Shown: positions 32,688-42,364, counted from the stretch's first letter. The stretch: 64,000 bases of DNA from Ilyomonas sp965199905 (GCA_965199905.1 OZ241366.1:806001-870000), one strand, 5' to 3'. Notes: generated from the sequence alone by a model not told the origin. Translations and numbers: made by a program.

Positions 32688-33560
32688 TTAATTTATCGGT
32701 ACAAGTTGCTCACGCGCAAGTTCACTTTGCGCATTTTGGAGGAGTTGGTAAACTTGCTTGTCGTTGATTTGACGTGCATCCATATAGCTTTCGAGCCAGT
32801 GAAAAAAGAATGCCCGGACGGTTTGATAGCGCGTAGCATCGTTAGCTGACGAGCACATAGAATTTTCGCGTTTGCGATACATAACATTGGCTGTGTCAGC
32901 CACGTAAATTGTTTCCTGCAAATACATCTTAGCTAAAAAAGCCTGGTCTTCATACAATTCATAAATGCCATTGTAAGATGCTTCAAAACCACCAATATTT
33001 TCAAAGATGTCTTTCCTGACCATAAAGCCGGAAGGCGCTGGTGGCGCGGCTTCTGCAAAAGGATATAAGAGTTTTGTTAGTTTAAGCGGCGGGTAATATT
33101 TTCCTGCCGGCACACCAATCGGCTGCACATAATCGGCAGCTTTTTCATCTTGCCAGGAATACCATTTGATGATGCCTTCGCAAGCCATAGAAGCCTGCGG
33201 ATTTGCTTTCAAAAACCTAAGCTGTGTTTCCAGTTTGGCAGGTAGCCATTTATCATCGGCATCAAGGAAAGCAAGATAATTTCCGCGCGCAAATTTCGCC
33301 GCTTCATTTCTCGATGCGGAGACGCCTTTATTGCAGTGACTTTCATGTTCTGTATATAAAATTTTCTCCGGGTATTGCTGGCAAAATTCTTTTGCGAGAT
33401 TGCTATCATAAGAGTGTGAGCCATCATCCATCACAATTATTTCCACATTCGGATAGGTTTGACAGATAACGCTTTCTAACGCTTCCAGCAGCCATGCGCC
33501 GCCGTTTAAAAAAGGAACAATCACAGAAATCAAATCCGCTGCATCTATACTTATTTCCAT
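32688..33560 (-). CDS. GT2 family glycosyltransferase
   Basis: The product is 290 residues with a GT-A fold: ISVIVPFLNGGAWLLEALES (residues 11-30), VEIIVMDDGSH, KGVSASRNEAAKFARGNYLA followed by FLDADDKW (the DxD-type metal site), and GGFEASYNGIYELYEDQAFL with the ED pair of the acceptor site. It transfers a sugar to a surface glycan or glycolipid; donor and acceptor are unknown. It is divergent from a second GT2 gene 157 bases away, and near a deacetylase, so a role in cell-surface polysaccharide is likely. Confidence 0.85.
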   Translation of the reverse strand: MEISIDAADLISVIVPFLNGGAWLLEALESVICQTYPNVEIIVMDDGSHSYDSNLAKEFCQQYPEKILYTEHESHCNKGVSASRNEAAKFARGNYLAFLDADDKWLPAKLETQLRFLKANPQASMACEGIIKWYSWQDEKAADYVQPIGVPAGKYYPPLKLTKLLYPFAEAAPPAPSGFMVRKDIFENIGGFEASYNGIYELYEDQAFLAKMYLQETIYVADTANVMYRKRENSMCSSANDATRYQTVRAFFFHWLESYMDARQINDKQVYQLLQNAQSELAREQLVPIN

Positions 33561-33716
33561 TCTGATTTATCGTTTCGTCCGTTGAAAATTATAGGCGGTA
33601 AAAAGGAAAACAAGAAGCGTTCCGGTGTATAAAAATTCTTGCTTTTTAGTAAATCTTGCATAGCTTTTGAATAAAGGTTGCTTCTGAAATGCCAAGGAGA
33701 TATTAGCTTCTGAATT

Positions 33717-34502
33717 ATGAAAAGCGCAACAGATTTTCCCCTTATAAGTGTAATTATACCCACTTATAATTATGCTGAATTTATTACGAAAGCCATAGAT
33801 AGCGTAATGGCCCAAACTTATCCGAATGTGGAAATAATTGTGATTGATGATGGCTCAACAGACGATACAAAAAGCAGGGTAAAAAACAGACCGATGATAA
33901 AATACTTTTATCATAGTAATAAAGGTTTGTCTGCTTCGCGGAACGTGGGTGTTGAAAAATCATCCGGCGAATACCTGGTTTTTTTGGATGCAGATGACTG
34001 GCTGGAAAAAGATGCCCTGGAGAAAAATTTTTCCCTTATTTATGACAAGCCACATCTTGCTTTTGTTTCGGGAAATTATTACCTGCTTTATGCCGGAACC
34101 AATACAGTACAACCTTCGGTAACGGTTATAAACTCTCATCATTACAAACGCCTTTTACAAAGCAACTACATCGGGATGCATGCGGCGGTTCTATTTCAGC
34201 GCTGGGTGTTCAGCTCGTTTCGGTATGATGAAAATTTGCGCTCCTGCGAAGACTATGATTTATACCTAAATATTACCCGCCATCACCCGGTGTTGCATCA
34301 TTCTGCTTTCATTGCCACTTATTATTTTCATTCTTCAGGCTTATCACACAACTATAAAACCATGATGAGATCAGTAACAAACGTTGTCAAAAAACAAGCG
34401 CCTTTCCTACGGTCGCACGACGAAAGAGAAGCGTATGAAAAAGGGATGCAGCAATGGAAAGAATATGATAACCTGATGCGGGAAGAACTTATAAATGCCT
34501 GA
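33717..34502 (+). CDS. GT2 family glycosyltransferase
   Basis: The product is 261 residues: ISVIIPTYNYAEFITKAIDS (residues 10-29), VEIIVIDDGSTDDTKS, KGLSASRNVGVEKSSGEYLV, FLDADDWLEKDALEKN (DxD site), and SCEDYDLYLNITRHHPV (acceptor-base ED). It has no membrane segment. The deacetylase gene follows with overlapping stop and start (TGATG), so the two are translated together and probably build or trim the same glycan. The 157-base gap to the divergent GT2 must hold both promoters. Confidence 0.85.
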   Translation: MKSATDFPLISVIIPTYNYAEFITKAIDSVMAQTYPNVEIIVIDDGSTDDTKSRVKNRPMIKYFYHSNKGLSASRNVGVEKSSGEYLVFLDADDWLEKDALEKNFSLIYDKPHLAFVSGNYYLLYAGTNTVQPSVTVINSHHYKRLLQSNYIGMHAAVLFQRWVFSSFRYDENLRSCEDYDLYLNITRHHPVLHHSAFIATYYFHSSGLSHNYKTMMRSVTNVVKKQAPFLRSHDEREAYEKGMQQWKEYDNLMREELINA

Positions 34503-35476
34503 TGATTATGAGTGCATTTCCCCGCATTATTACGTTACTGTATCACCGCATTTGTGAACCGGACACAAACCCCTGGGGCATTTGTGTATCGCCCAAGCAT
34601 TTCAGTGAGCAAATGGGAGTGGTAAAAAAAAATTTACCTGTAATTACAATTGAAGAGATTTTACAACAGGTTACAAAAGGGAAAACCGCCGAAACCTTCG
34701 CCTGCATTACGTTTGACGATGGTTACGAAGATAATGTTACAACTGCATTGCCCATATTAAAACAGTACCAATGCCCGGCAACTTTTTTTATAGCAACAGC
34801 TTTTATTGAAAGCCCGGTTCCTTTTTGGTGGGATGAGCTGGAAATGATTTGCCTGCATTCAAAAAAGCTGCCTGCTGGTTTAATTTTATCAATCAATGAT
34901 ATTGTTCATCATTTCAATTTTGAAACAGAACTTAGTAACGATGATTGGCAGCAACACCTGTTATGGAAGTGGTATGAAGAGGCGCCGGCTTTGCGCTGCC
35001 AGTCTTTTATCGCTATCTGGAATCTTCTGCGTCCTTTAGCTTATTCAATCATTGAAAATTTGATGAATGACATTCGTCTTTGGTCGGGCAATTATTATCA
35101 AACCCGGTTGCCTATGAATAGAAAACAACTTCAACATGTAAGTTGTGAAAAGCTGGCAACCATTGGCTTGCATACACATACTCATCCGGACCTGGCAAGT
35201 CAAAACATGGAGGCACAGATTTATGATATAGAGAAAGGCAAACGAATTCTGGCTGAGCAATTCGAAACAAATAGTTCTCTCCTGGCTTATCCGTACGGCA
35301 GGTTTACTGAAACAACTATATCAGCCGTTAAAAAGATAGGACTTACAGGATGTTTTACAACCGAATCATCGCCCATAACAGTAGCATCTGATATTGCCAA
35401 GCTGGGTCGCTACCAGGTTTTTGATTGGAATGCAGAAGAATTTGAGAAAAAACTTTTGAGCTGGCTATCAACATAA
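34502..35476 (+). CDS. Polysaccharide deacetylase (CE4 family)
   Basis: The product is 324 residues. NodB-type motifs are visible: TFDDGYEDN near residue 71 (the first aspartates), an H-x3-H-like HTHTHPDLA near 225 (zinc site), and ILAEQFETNSSLLAYPYGRF near 255. No signal peptide is seen, so it may act on a cytoplasmic lipid-linked glycan, as in several exopolysaccharide loci. It removes N- or O-acetyl groups. It begins inside the stop of the GT2 gene (translational coupling). Confidence 0.85.
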   Translation: MIMSAFPRIITLLYHRICEPDTNPWGICVSPKHFSEQMGVVKKNLPVITIEEILQQVTKGKTAETFACITFDDGYEDNVTTALPILKQYQCPATFFIATAFIESPVPFWWDELEMICLHSKKLPAGLILSINDIVHHFNFETELSNDDWQQHLLWKWYEEAPALRCQSFIAIWNLLRPLAYSIIENLMNDIRLWSGNYYQTRLPMNRKQLQHVSCEKLATIGLHTHTHPDLASQNMEAQIYDIEKGKRILAEQFETNSSLLAYPYGRFTETTISAVKKIGLTGCFTTESSPITVASDIAKLGRYQVFDWNAEEFEKKLLSWLST

Positions 35477-35670
35477 AACTATTAAAAAACTCTCTTAATT
35501 TTTAATCTTCTTACCGAAAGAAAACTTACTTATTGGGCAATAAAAAAGGATAAAATTCGTAAATAGTTTTTTCCTTGGTAAAGTTTTTCCAAGTACATGT
35601 GACGCTGTTCTTTCTGCAAATAGTGATACAATATCTTGCCCGATGGCAACAGCAAAAGTAAAATGTGATT

Positions 35671-36381
35671 ATGAGAATTTGTTTGTTAGTGGCTCTTGTT
35701 TTAGTGACTTCTTTATCAATTATCAGTTGCCAGAAAGAACTGGATCCTTACAGTCCGCAAACCACCGATTCTACCGGCGTTCCTGTTGATACAAGCTTGG
35801 TTGATACCAGCACATCAGGTGCTTATCACCCGGTTACAGTTGGTTCGTTCTGGACATATAAAGATTCAGCTTCAGGCGCAGAATCGACTAACAGCATCGG
35901 CGATTCATCCAAAGTCATCAACAATATTCTTTTCAGGCAATATTTATCTACCGGTAATGCTCAATCAGTTGCTGGCTGGATAGCCTCACCAGGTCCGGGT
36001 TATTATTTGGTTGCGCAAGGCACAAGCCCCAATACCGGGGCTCCCTTCGATCTTACATTTTATTTTTTAAACGATACGGCATCGGTTGGTTATAGCTGGA
36101 GCTATACAGCCGGAAGCGGCAACGGCTTTACAGCTTATACCACAACAACGATTGTTGCGAAAGGTTTGACTATGACGGTAGAAGGTAAAACTTACACAGA
36201 TGTAACACAAACGCACCTTGACATATCTTACAACATATTAGGTCAGCTATTGAACTACGGTGGTTATGATTATTTTATGGCAAAAGGGGTTGGCTTTATA
36301 AAAATCAGGGCAAAACTTAGCCTGGATGGAACTTCCGCCGTACAAACTTGTTCTAACCTGATTGATTACGAGATTAAATAA
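35671..36381 (+). CDS. Hypothetical lipoprotein
   Basis: The product is 236 residues from the ATG at 35671 (MRICLLVALVLV); a GTG two codons earlier is less likely. The lipobox is LSIISC, with Cys at about residue 20. After a Ser/Thr/Asp-rich linker (QTTDSTGVPVDTSLVDTSTS) comes a beta-rich domain (YHPVTVGSFWTYKDSASGAE, YYLVAQGTSPNTGAPFDLTF) that looks like the extracellular lipoprotein domains of Bacteroidota with unknown ligand. It ends at a terminator and converges on the epimerase gene. Confidence 0.7.
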   Translation: MRICLLVALVLVTSLSIISCQKELDPYSPQTTDSTGVPVDTSLVDTSTSGAYHPVTVGSFWTYKDSASGAESTNSIGDSSKVINNILFRQYLSTGNAQSVAGWIASPGPGYYLVAQGTSPNTGAPFDLTFYFLNDTASVGYSWSYTAGSGNGFTAYTTTTIVAKGLTMTVEGKTYTDVTQTHLDISYNILGQLLNYGGYDYFMAKGVGFIKIRAKLSLDGTSAVQTCSNLIDYEIK

Positions 36382-36399
36382 ACAACTCATGATACCAAC

Positions 36400-36433
36400 A
36401 AAAAAGGCCTGCAATGTTTGCAAGCCTTTTTTG
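36400..36433. terminator. Bidirectional terminator
   Basis: AAAAAAGGC at 36400-36408 pairs with GCCTTTTTT at 36424-36432, with inner pairs TGCAA and TTGCA. It lies between the convergent lipoprotein and epimerase genes. Confidence 0.85.
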
Positions 36434-36484
36434 TTTGAAGCACTCTTCGCATTTCAAATGCACCAAAGATTTCAAGTTGATTTT

Positions 36485-37369
36485 CTACTTAAAATAGTTC
36501 TCAGCCATATCTTCAAGCAACCCGGTTTGAATTGGCTCCCACCCAAGAAATTCTTTTGTTTTTAGATTTGAAGAAGGAGCATCAATCATGCTGAAACGCG
36601 ATATCCAGCCGAAGTGTGCGTCAGCCTCTTCCAGCGATTTTGATGCAACCGGCACATTGAGATGTTGTCCTATCACTTCAGCAATCTTATGCATGAAAAT
36701 GCCTTCATCACCAATACCATTATACCGCATGCCACCTGCGCCTTTTTCAATAGCCAGCCGAAACAGGCGAGCCGCATCTAAACAGTGCACAGCCGGCCAG
36801 CGATTATTGCCTTCACCCACATAAGCAGCCACGCCTTTTTCTCTTGCAATCTTTATCAGCGTTGGTACAAAACCATGATGATCGCCTACGCCATGCACCG
36901 ATGGTGGCAAGCGCACTGCAGACGCATTAATACCCGAATTTGCCAGTGCGATAGCTGCCGATTCGGAAGCACGTGGCTGAGCCGGCGCCGCGTCATCTTC
37001 TGTAATCAAATTACCATTGCCCGGCTGTAAGCCTGCAGTTCCTCCGGTTACCAATAAAGGACGGTTAGAACCTTTCAGAACTGAACCCATCGCTTCAATG
37101 GCAGCTTTATCGGTGGCAGCCGCCGCGGCAAAATTTGAGAAGTCGTGGATAAAGGCGGTATGTATCACGCCATCAGCTTTTTCAGCTCCTTTTTTCAGGC
37201 TTTCCAAATCTTCAAGATTGCCGCGTAATACTTCAATTCCTTTCTCTGTAAGAGTTTTGGCAGAGTCATCAGACCGCGCCAACCCGATCACCTGGTGACC
37301 GGCGCTCAATAATTCCTGCACAATAGCGGAGCCTATAAAACCGGAAGCTCCTGTAACAAATACTTTCAT
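36485..37369 (-). CDS. NAD(P)-dependent epimerase/dehydratase (extended SDR)
   Basis: The product is 294 residues from the ATG at 37369 (MKVFVTGASGFIG); the longer frame to 37492 adds a poor N-terminus and would run over the promoter of the divergent Crp gene. The G-x-x-G-x-x-G NAD loop is at residues 7-13. Later parts are VIGLARSDDSA, GVIHTAFIHDF, LVTGGTAGL and VRLPPSVHGVGDHHGFVPTL. The usual Y-x3-K pair is not clear. Proteins like this are often annotated as NAD-dependent epimerases of unknown sugar. It is divergent from the Crp gene, which could control it. Confidence 0.8.
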   Translation of the reverse strand: MKVFVTGASGFIGSAIVQELLSAGHQVIGLARSDDSAKTLTEKGIEVLRGNLEDLESLKKGAEKADGVIHTAFIHDFSNFAAAAATDKAAIEAMGSVLKGSNRPLLVTGGTAGLQPGNGNLITEDDAAPAQPRASESAAIALANSGINASAVRLPPSVHGVGDHHGFVPTLIKIAREKGVAAYVGEGNNRWPAVHCLDAARLFRLAIEKGAGGMRYNGIGDEGIFMHKIAEVIGQHLNVPVASKSLEEADAHFGWISRFSMIDAPSSNLKTKEFLGWEPIQTGLLEDMAENYFK

Positions 37370-37468
37370 GTTTGCATTTTTAATTAAAAAATCCGAAACC
37401 GTTCCCGGTTTCATTATAAAGCAAAGTTGGTACAAATGCAATCCATCAAAAAAGGAGATTTGACACAA

Positions 37469-37502
37469 TTTATGAATGTCAAATGACTTCATTTTACTTT
37501 TG
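37469..37502 (+). promoter_or_regulatory. Candidate crp-gene promoter
   Basis: TTTG at 37469-37472, 22 bases, then TACTTTTG at 37495-37502, an exact TAnnTTTG. It lies 53 bases before the Crp-family ATG. Confidence 0.5.
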
Positions 37503-37555
37503 AAAAGCAGGATGCAGGAAATTCTTCATCATGAAATATCAATTTAGCTACCATT

Positions 37556-38155
37556 ATGTTTGAAGATTTTATTGCTTATATAAAAACAAAAGGAACATTT
37601 ACTGAAGATGAACTGCAACAGGTTCGCTCGTTAGCAGTTATCCAAAAGCTACGCAGGCACCGGTTTTTATTGCTGGAAGGCGAAGTATGCAATACTAAAA
37701 CATTCGTTACAAAAGGTCTGTTGCGCGCTTACCTGCTAAAGCCCGATGGCACTGAGCATATCATGCGTTTTGCCCTTGAAAACAACTGGATGATTGACCA
37801 CGAAAGCTATACTTTTCATACACCTTCCAAATATTACATCGAAGCCATTGAGGATACAGAAATCATTGTATGGTGAAGAGAAGACATGAACAAACTTTTC
37901 GAAGCCATCCCGGCTTTCAGGCAGTATTCCGAACAGTTGAAAGATCGCAGCATGAACGAAAGCCAGCAACGCATTTTAGCCAACATCAGTTATACTGCGG
38001 AAGAAAAATACAATGCGTTTGTGGCAGCTAACGAGGATGTATTTAACCGCGTTCCGCTTCACATGGTGGCGTCTTATCTTGGCGTATCGCGGGAAACATT
38101 AAGCCGTGTACGGCATTCGGAATATAGCCGCGCAAAAAAGAACAGCGTCGGGTAA
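37556..38155 (+). pseudogene. Crp/Fnr-family regulator with an in-frame TGA
   Basis: The frame encodes a cyclic-nucleotide-binding-like domain (FLLLEGEVCNTKTFVTKGLL, SYTFHTPSKYYIEAIEDTEI), is interrupted by TGA at 37874-37876, and continues without shift as REDMNKLFEAIPAFRQYSEQ. The C-terminal winged helix is intact (NRVPLHMVASYLGVSRETLS). Related proteins have W-S-R or W-S-K at this place, so one base change (TCA to TGA) explains the stop. A joined protein of 199 residues would be normal length. The divergent epimerase is the likely target. Inactivation, readthrough or base-calling error all fit. Confidence 0.75.
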
Positions 38156-38208
38156 AGAAATGGGTAAAAGAATCATTTTGCAATGAAATACAAATACAGT
38201 TTTTGGTA

Positions 38209-38283
38209 ACCATCGTCTGTCACTTTTATGATCGGCAGTTGCGTCGCACACAGATGAGTTCGGGGCAATGATTGGGCTTTTAT
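38209..38283. repeat. Dispersed intergenic element, copy B
   Basis: It shares ATCGGCAGTTGCGTC and ATTGGGCTTTTAT with copy A at 28901-28980, same orientation. It lies in the gap between the Crp gene and its terminator and is non-coding. Confidence 0.55.
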
Positions 38284-38340
38284 CAAAGCGAATAATAAAC
38301 AGACATTTCAAAAGAGGAGTAATCAACAGATCGAATTTTA

Positions 38341-38384
38341 TAAAACAATAAAGGCTCGCATTAAAGCGAGCCTTTATTGTTTTA
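38341..38384. terminator. Strong bidirectional terminator
   Basis: TAAAACAATAAAGGCTCGC at 38341-38359 and its exact complement at 38366-38384 form a 19-pair perfect stem with a six-base loop. It separates the convergent Crp and oxidoreductase genes. Confidence 0.9.
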
Positions 38385-38397
38385 TGTGTCAATTCAA

Positions 38398-39555
38398 TTA
38401 CACTTTATGCTCTGTCCACTTCTCATTACTCTGCGATGAAGCCACCACGTTATCAATGAAAGCCATACCCCGGATACCATCTTCAACACCTGGAAAATCA
38501 AGCGCTTCCTCAGGCGGTGTTGTGTCTTCCATTTTTGCAGATAAAGTCGTAGCAAAATTTCGGTAGATATTCGCAAACGCTTCCAGGTAACCTTCGGGAT
38601 GACCGCCCGGTGTACGCGTGTTGAACTTTGCATAATTACCAACCCAGGGCGTGCCTGCGCGGTACACTTCCATAGGTTTATCCAGCCATTTTAGTATCAG
38701 CGAATTTGGTTCCATCTGGTACCATTGCAGGCCACCATTTTCGCCATACACACTTATATTCAATGCATTCTCCTCTCCCGCTGCCACCTGCGAAGCAACC
38801 AGCACACCGGCAGCTCCGTTTTCAAAACGCAGCAGCACATTGCCATCATCATCCAGGCGTCTGCCTTCCACCATAATATTCAGATCGGCACACAGTTTTG
38901 TAATTTTCAAACCGGTTATGTATTCAGCCAGGTGAGCGGCATGTGTACCGATGTCGCCCATCGCGCCGGCTTTACCACTTTTGCTTGGGTCTGTTCGCCA
39001 CGATGCCTGCATGTTACCTTCCCGTTCACTCAGTTTGCTCAACCAGCCCTGCGGGTATTGCACCACCACTTTTCTTATGTTGCCCAAAGCGCCTTCGCGT
39101 ACCATTTGCCGAGCCTGCTTCACCATTGGGTAACCGCTGTATGTATGGGTAAGACAAAGTATTTTGCCTGTTTCTTCTACCTTTTGCTTCAGTTGTTTGG
39201 CTTCATCCAGCGTAAACGTGATCGGCTTTTCTATCACAACGTTAAATCCATAATCCAGCGCCATTATAGCCGGGGCAAAATGAACAAAATTTGGCGTCAC
39301 GATCGTTATAAAATCAATGCGTTTATCTTCCGGCATGGCAGCTTCGCTTTTTATCATGTCTTCAAACGAAGTATAAACGCGGTCTTCCGGCAGAAAGAGC
39401 GATTTGCCCGATTCAATAGCTACATCCTGCACTTCGCTAAGCGCACCGCACGAGAGTTCTATCAAGCCATCCATATTTGCCGCTATGCGATGCACGGCAC
39501 CAATAAAAGCGCCCTTGCCGCCGCCTACCATGCCCATCCTGAGTTTCCGTTTCAT
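38398..39555 (-). CDS. Gfo/Idh/MocA-family oxidoreductase
   Basis: The product is 385 residues. The Rossmann loop is RMGMVGGGKGAFIGAVHRIA (residues 6-25). The E-K-P motif is in FNVVIEKPITFTLDEAKQLK; the substrate domain has GDIGTHAAHLAEYITGLKI, with the catalytic-type histidine, and a late GHPEGYLEAFANIYRNF. It is a cytoplasmic or secreted sugar-type dehydrogenase; the start shows no signal peptide, so cytoplasmic is favoured. The substrate is unknown. It is divergent from the E1 gene by 375 bases. Confidence 0.88.
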   Translation of the reverse strand: MKRKLRMGMVGGGKGAFIGAVHRIAANMDGLIELSCGALSEVQDVAIESGKSLFLPEDRVYTSFEDMIKSEAAMPEDKRIDFITIVTPNFVHFAPAIMALDYGFNVVIEKPITFTLDEAKQLKQKVEETGKILCLTHTYSGYPMVKQARQMVREGALGNIRKVVVQYPQGWLSKLSEREGNMQASWRTDPSKSGKAGAMGDIGTHAAHLAEYITGLKITKLCADLNIMVEGRRLDDDGNVLLRFENGAAGVLVASQVAAGEENALNISVYGENGGLQWYQMEPNSLILKWLDKPMEVYRAGTPWVGNYAKFNTRTPGGHPEGYLEAFANIYRNFATTLSAKMEDTTPPEEALDFPGVEDGIRGMAFIDNVVASSQSNEKWTEHKV

Positions 39556-39930
39556 AGAAAAGTTGTTTTATTTTTGTTGGTGATGATGTTATACGTCTTA
39601 ATGAAGTTGTTGCAAGCCGGGGCAAATGTAAAGTGATGTGTTTTGTTTTAAAACTAAAAGTTCAACATTAAAATTTGTTACCTGGCAATTACCTGATAAT
39701 CGCATGCGCACATATTACATAGACCCTCAACCTTTACCGAAAGAATAAAAACCATTGACACATTTATTTTGTTACAACCAGTTTATCCATTCGTTGGCAT
39801 GATACACTGCCTTTAATTGTGCTTATACCGAAACCTGATATCGCGCTCCTTATCCACAAATAAATCACGCTTACTTTTATTCACATTTCCGGCAAACAAG
39901 CGTTTGCATCAAAACGAATATTTTTGAGGT
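39556..39930. other. Divergent intergenic region
   Basis: The 375 bases separate the oxidoreductase (minus) and the E1 gene (plus). TATTTTTG at 39919-39926 fits a -7 box but is too near the ATG at 39931 to be useful unless the message is leaderless. TACTTTTA at about 39871 is a better-placed but imperfect candidate. I see no gene. Confidence 0.5.
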
Positions 39931-42321
39931 ATGGAAAACAGAACCGTTGCTGCCGAAAACGATGCTATGCTTTCTTACGAAGCCTTCCGAACCGAGGTGC
40001 TAAGTGATTATAAAAAGTGCATTATAAGCCGCGAGGCCAGCCTGATGGGGCGCCGTGAAGTGCTGACCGGCAAAGCCAAATTTGGCGTTTTCAGCGATGG
40101 CAAGGAAGTGGCGCAAACCGCGCTGGCAAAGTTCTTTCAGCCCGGCGATTTTAGAGCGGGTTATTACAGAGACCAGGCATTTATGTTGTCTTCCGGGCTG
40201 GCCACCGTAGAACAATTTTTTGCACAATTATACGCCGATGCCGATGTTACGCGTGAGCCTTTTAGCGCCGGCAGGCAAATGGTCGGGCATTTTTCTACAC
40301 CTAATGTAGATGCTGACGGCAACTGGCTTCCGCTTGCGCAATCGAAAAATGTATCGGCCGATATATCGCCCACGGCAGGGCAAATGCCACGCGCATTAGG
40401 CTTTGCCTTTGCGTCAAAAATGTTCCGCCAAAATCCGTTGTTACAAAACATGACGAAACTATCAACCAATGGCAATGAAGTTTGCTTTTGTACCATCGGC
40501 GATTCTTCTACATCAGAAGGCATGTTCTGGGAAACCATCAATGCGGCCGGCGTGCTGCAGGTGCCGCTTGCCGTGTTTGTTTGGGATGATGGATATGGCA
40601 TTTCTGTTCCGGTAGAATATCAAACAACAAAAGGCTCCATTTCCGCCGCACTAAAAGGCTTTCAGAAAAAAGACAATACCAATGGAATTGATATTTACCG
40701 CGTAAAAGGCTGGGACTATGCACATCTCTGTGAAGTGTTTGAAGAAGGGATACAAAAAGTGCGCGATACTCATATTCCTGCCGTATTTCATGTAGAAGAA
40801 CTGACGCAGCCGCAAGGTCATTCCACATCAGGCAGCCATGAGCGGTATAAGTCGGCTGAGCGCCTGAGCTGGGAGCGGGAATGGGATGATGTAAAGAAGT
40901 TTAAAGAGTGGATTTTAGAGAATGGCATTGCAGAAGAAAATGAACTGGATACCATCCGCAACGATATTAGAAAAACAGTGCGTGAAGCGCGTGATAATGC
41001 TTTAAAAAATTACCTCGCGCCCATAAAAGCAGAAGCCGCAAAAGCGACCTCATTATTAAAAGAAGCGACTGCCGGAAACGAAGTGACCGCGCAGCTTCTG
41101 CAACAGCTTACAAGCAACCTTGAAGGCAAGCGCGACATTACACGTAAGGATATTTTCCATACTCTTTCACAGGCTGAAGATTTTATTTCTAATGAAGCCG
41201 CCAAAGCCAGCATTCACGCCTATTTAAGGCAATTGAAAGACGAGAATGCAAAGCGCTATCATGCTCATCTTTACAACGAAGGCGAGAAAAGCACATTGCG
41301 GGTTAAGGAGGTGAAAGCAGTCGTTTCTCCAGATGCCAAAATGGTCAACGGCTATGAGCTTATCAATGCTTATTTTGATATTTTATTCAGCCAGAATGAT
41401 AATGTACTTGCATTTGGTGAAGATGTGGGCAGGATTGGTGATGTGAATCAGGGCTTAGCCGGATTGCAGGAAAAATACGGCGAGTATAGAATTTTTGATA
41501 CCGGCATTCGTGAAAATACTATCATCGGGCAAGGATATGGCCTGGCTTTCCGCGGGCTGAGACCGATTGCCGAAATTCAATATCTTGATTATCTTGTTTA
41601 CACACTGAATACATTAACCGATGATGTATCGAGCCTGCATTACCGCACGGCAGGCACGCAAAGTTGCCCGCTTATCGTGCGCACACGCGGTCATCGGTTA
41701 GAAGGCGTTTGGCACAGCGGCTCACCTATCGGGATGATCATTAACGCGCTCCGCGGTATGTATGTATGCGTACCGCGAAATATGACGCAGGCTGCGGGCA
41801 TGTATAATACTTTGCTTCGCGGTAATGACCCTGGATTGGTAATTGAAAGCCTGAACGGCTATCGGCTGAAAGAAAAAATGCCTTCCAATCTTTATGAATT
41901 TACTGTGCCGCTTGGCGTTCCGGATGTTATCAGGGAAGGCAGCGATATAACTATTGTTTCGTATGGTTCTGTGTTGCGGATTATTATGGCTGCTGCAGAG
42001 CGTTTGCAAACATTGGGCATCAGTTGCGAAGTAATAGACGTACAAACCTTGTTGCCATTCGATTTGAACCACCGTATTATTGAGTCTTTGAAAAAAACTG
42101 CCCGTATTTTATTTGTTGATGAAGATGTGCCTGGCGGAGCAACGGCTTATATGTACAATGAAGTGATGGAAAAGAAAGGTGGTTATAAACATCTTGATGT
42201 AGCGCCAAGAACATTGAGTTCAAAAGCTCATCGCCCGGCGTATGGCACAGATGGTGACTACTTTAGCAAGCCAAATGAAGAAGATATCATTGATGTTGTG
42301 AGAGAAATGATGAAGGAGTAA
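39931..42321 (+). CDS. Fused E1 alpha/beta 2-oxoacid dehydrogenase
   Basis: The product is 796 residues. Residues 1 to about 430 are the E1 alpha part, with the thiamine-diphosphate motif GDSSTSEGMFWETINAAGVL near 189 and the phosphorylation-loop-like HSTSGSHERYKS. Residues about 460-796 are the E1 beta part (VLAFGEDVGRIGDVNQGLAG, PIAEIQYLDYLVYTLNTL, ILFVDEDVPGGATAYMYNEV). Fused E1 proteins of this kind occur in Bacteroidota and feed branched-chain or pyruvate-type 2-oxoacids to an E2 acyltransferase. No E2 or E3 gene is near. The function is most likely branched-chain 2-oxoacid dehydrogenase, but the substrate is not shown. Confidence 0.88.
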   Translation: MENRTVAAENDAMLSYEAFRTEVLSDYKKCIISREASLMGRREVLTGKAKFGVFSDGKEVAQTALAKFFQPGDFRAGYYRDQAFMLSSGLATVEQFFAQLYADADVTREPFSAGRQMVGHFSTPNVDADGNWLPLAQSKNVSADISPTAGQMPRALGFAFASKMFRQNPLLQNMTKLSTNGNEVCFCTIGDSSTSEGMFWETINAAGVLQVPLAVFVWDDGYGISVPVEYQTTKGSISAALKGFQKKDNTNGIDIYRVKGWDYAHLCEVFEEGIQKVRDTHIPAVFHVEELTQPQGHSTSGSHERYKSAERLSWEREWDDVKKFKEWILENGIAEENELDTIRNDIRKTVREARDNALKNYLAPIKAEAAKATSLLKEATAGNEVTAQLLQQLTSNLEGKRDITRKDIFHTLSQAEDFISNEAAKASIHAYLRQLKDENAKRYHAHLYNEGEKSTLRVKEVKAVVSPDAKMVNGYELINAYFDILFSQNDNVLAFGEDVGRIGDVNQGLAGLQEKYGEYRIFDTGIRENTIIGQGYGLAFRGLRPIAEIQYLDYLVYTLNTLTDDVSSLHYRTAGTQSCPLIVRTRGHRLEGVWHSGSPIGMIINALRGMYVCVPRNMTQAAGMYNTLLRGNDPGLVIESLNGYRLKEKMPSNLYEFTVPLGVPDVIREGSDITIVSYGSVLRIIMAAAERLQTLGISCEVIDVQTLLPFDLNHRIIESLKKTARILFVDEDVPGGATAYMYNEVMEKKGGYKHLDVAPRTLSSKAHRPAYGTDGDYFSKPNEEDIIDVVREMMKE

Positions 42322-42364
42322 AATTCCGATAATAAGCTACAGAAGAAAGCATAGATAAAGTGAA

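Noticed and set aside
38725..39636. A 303-codon plus-strand frame opposite the oxidoreductase
   Set aside because: Shadow frame; the minus-strand gene has clear Rossmann and E-K-P motifs.
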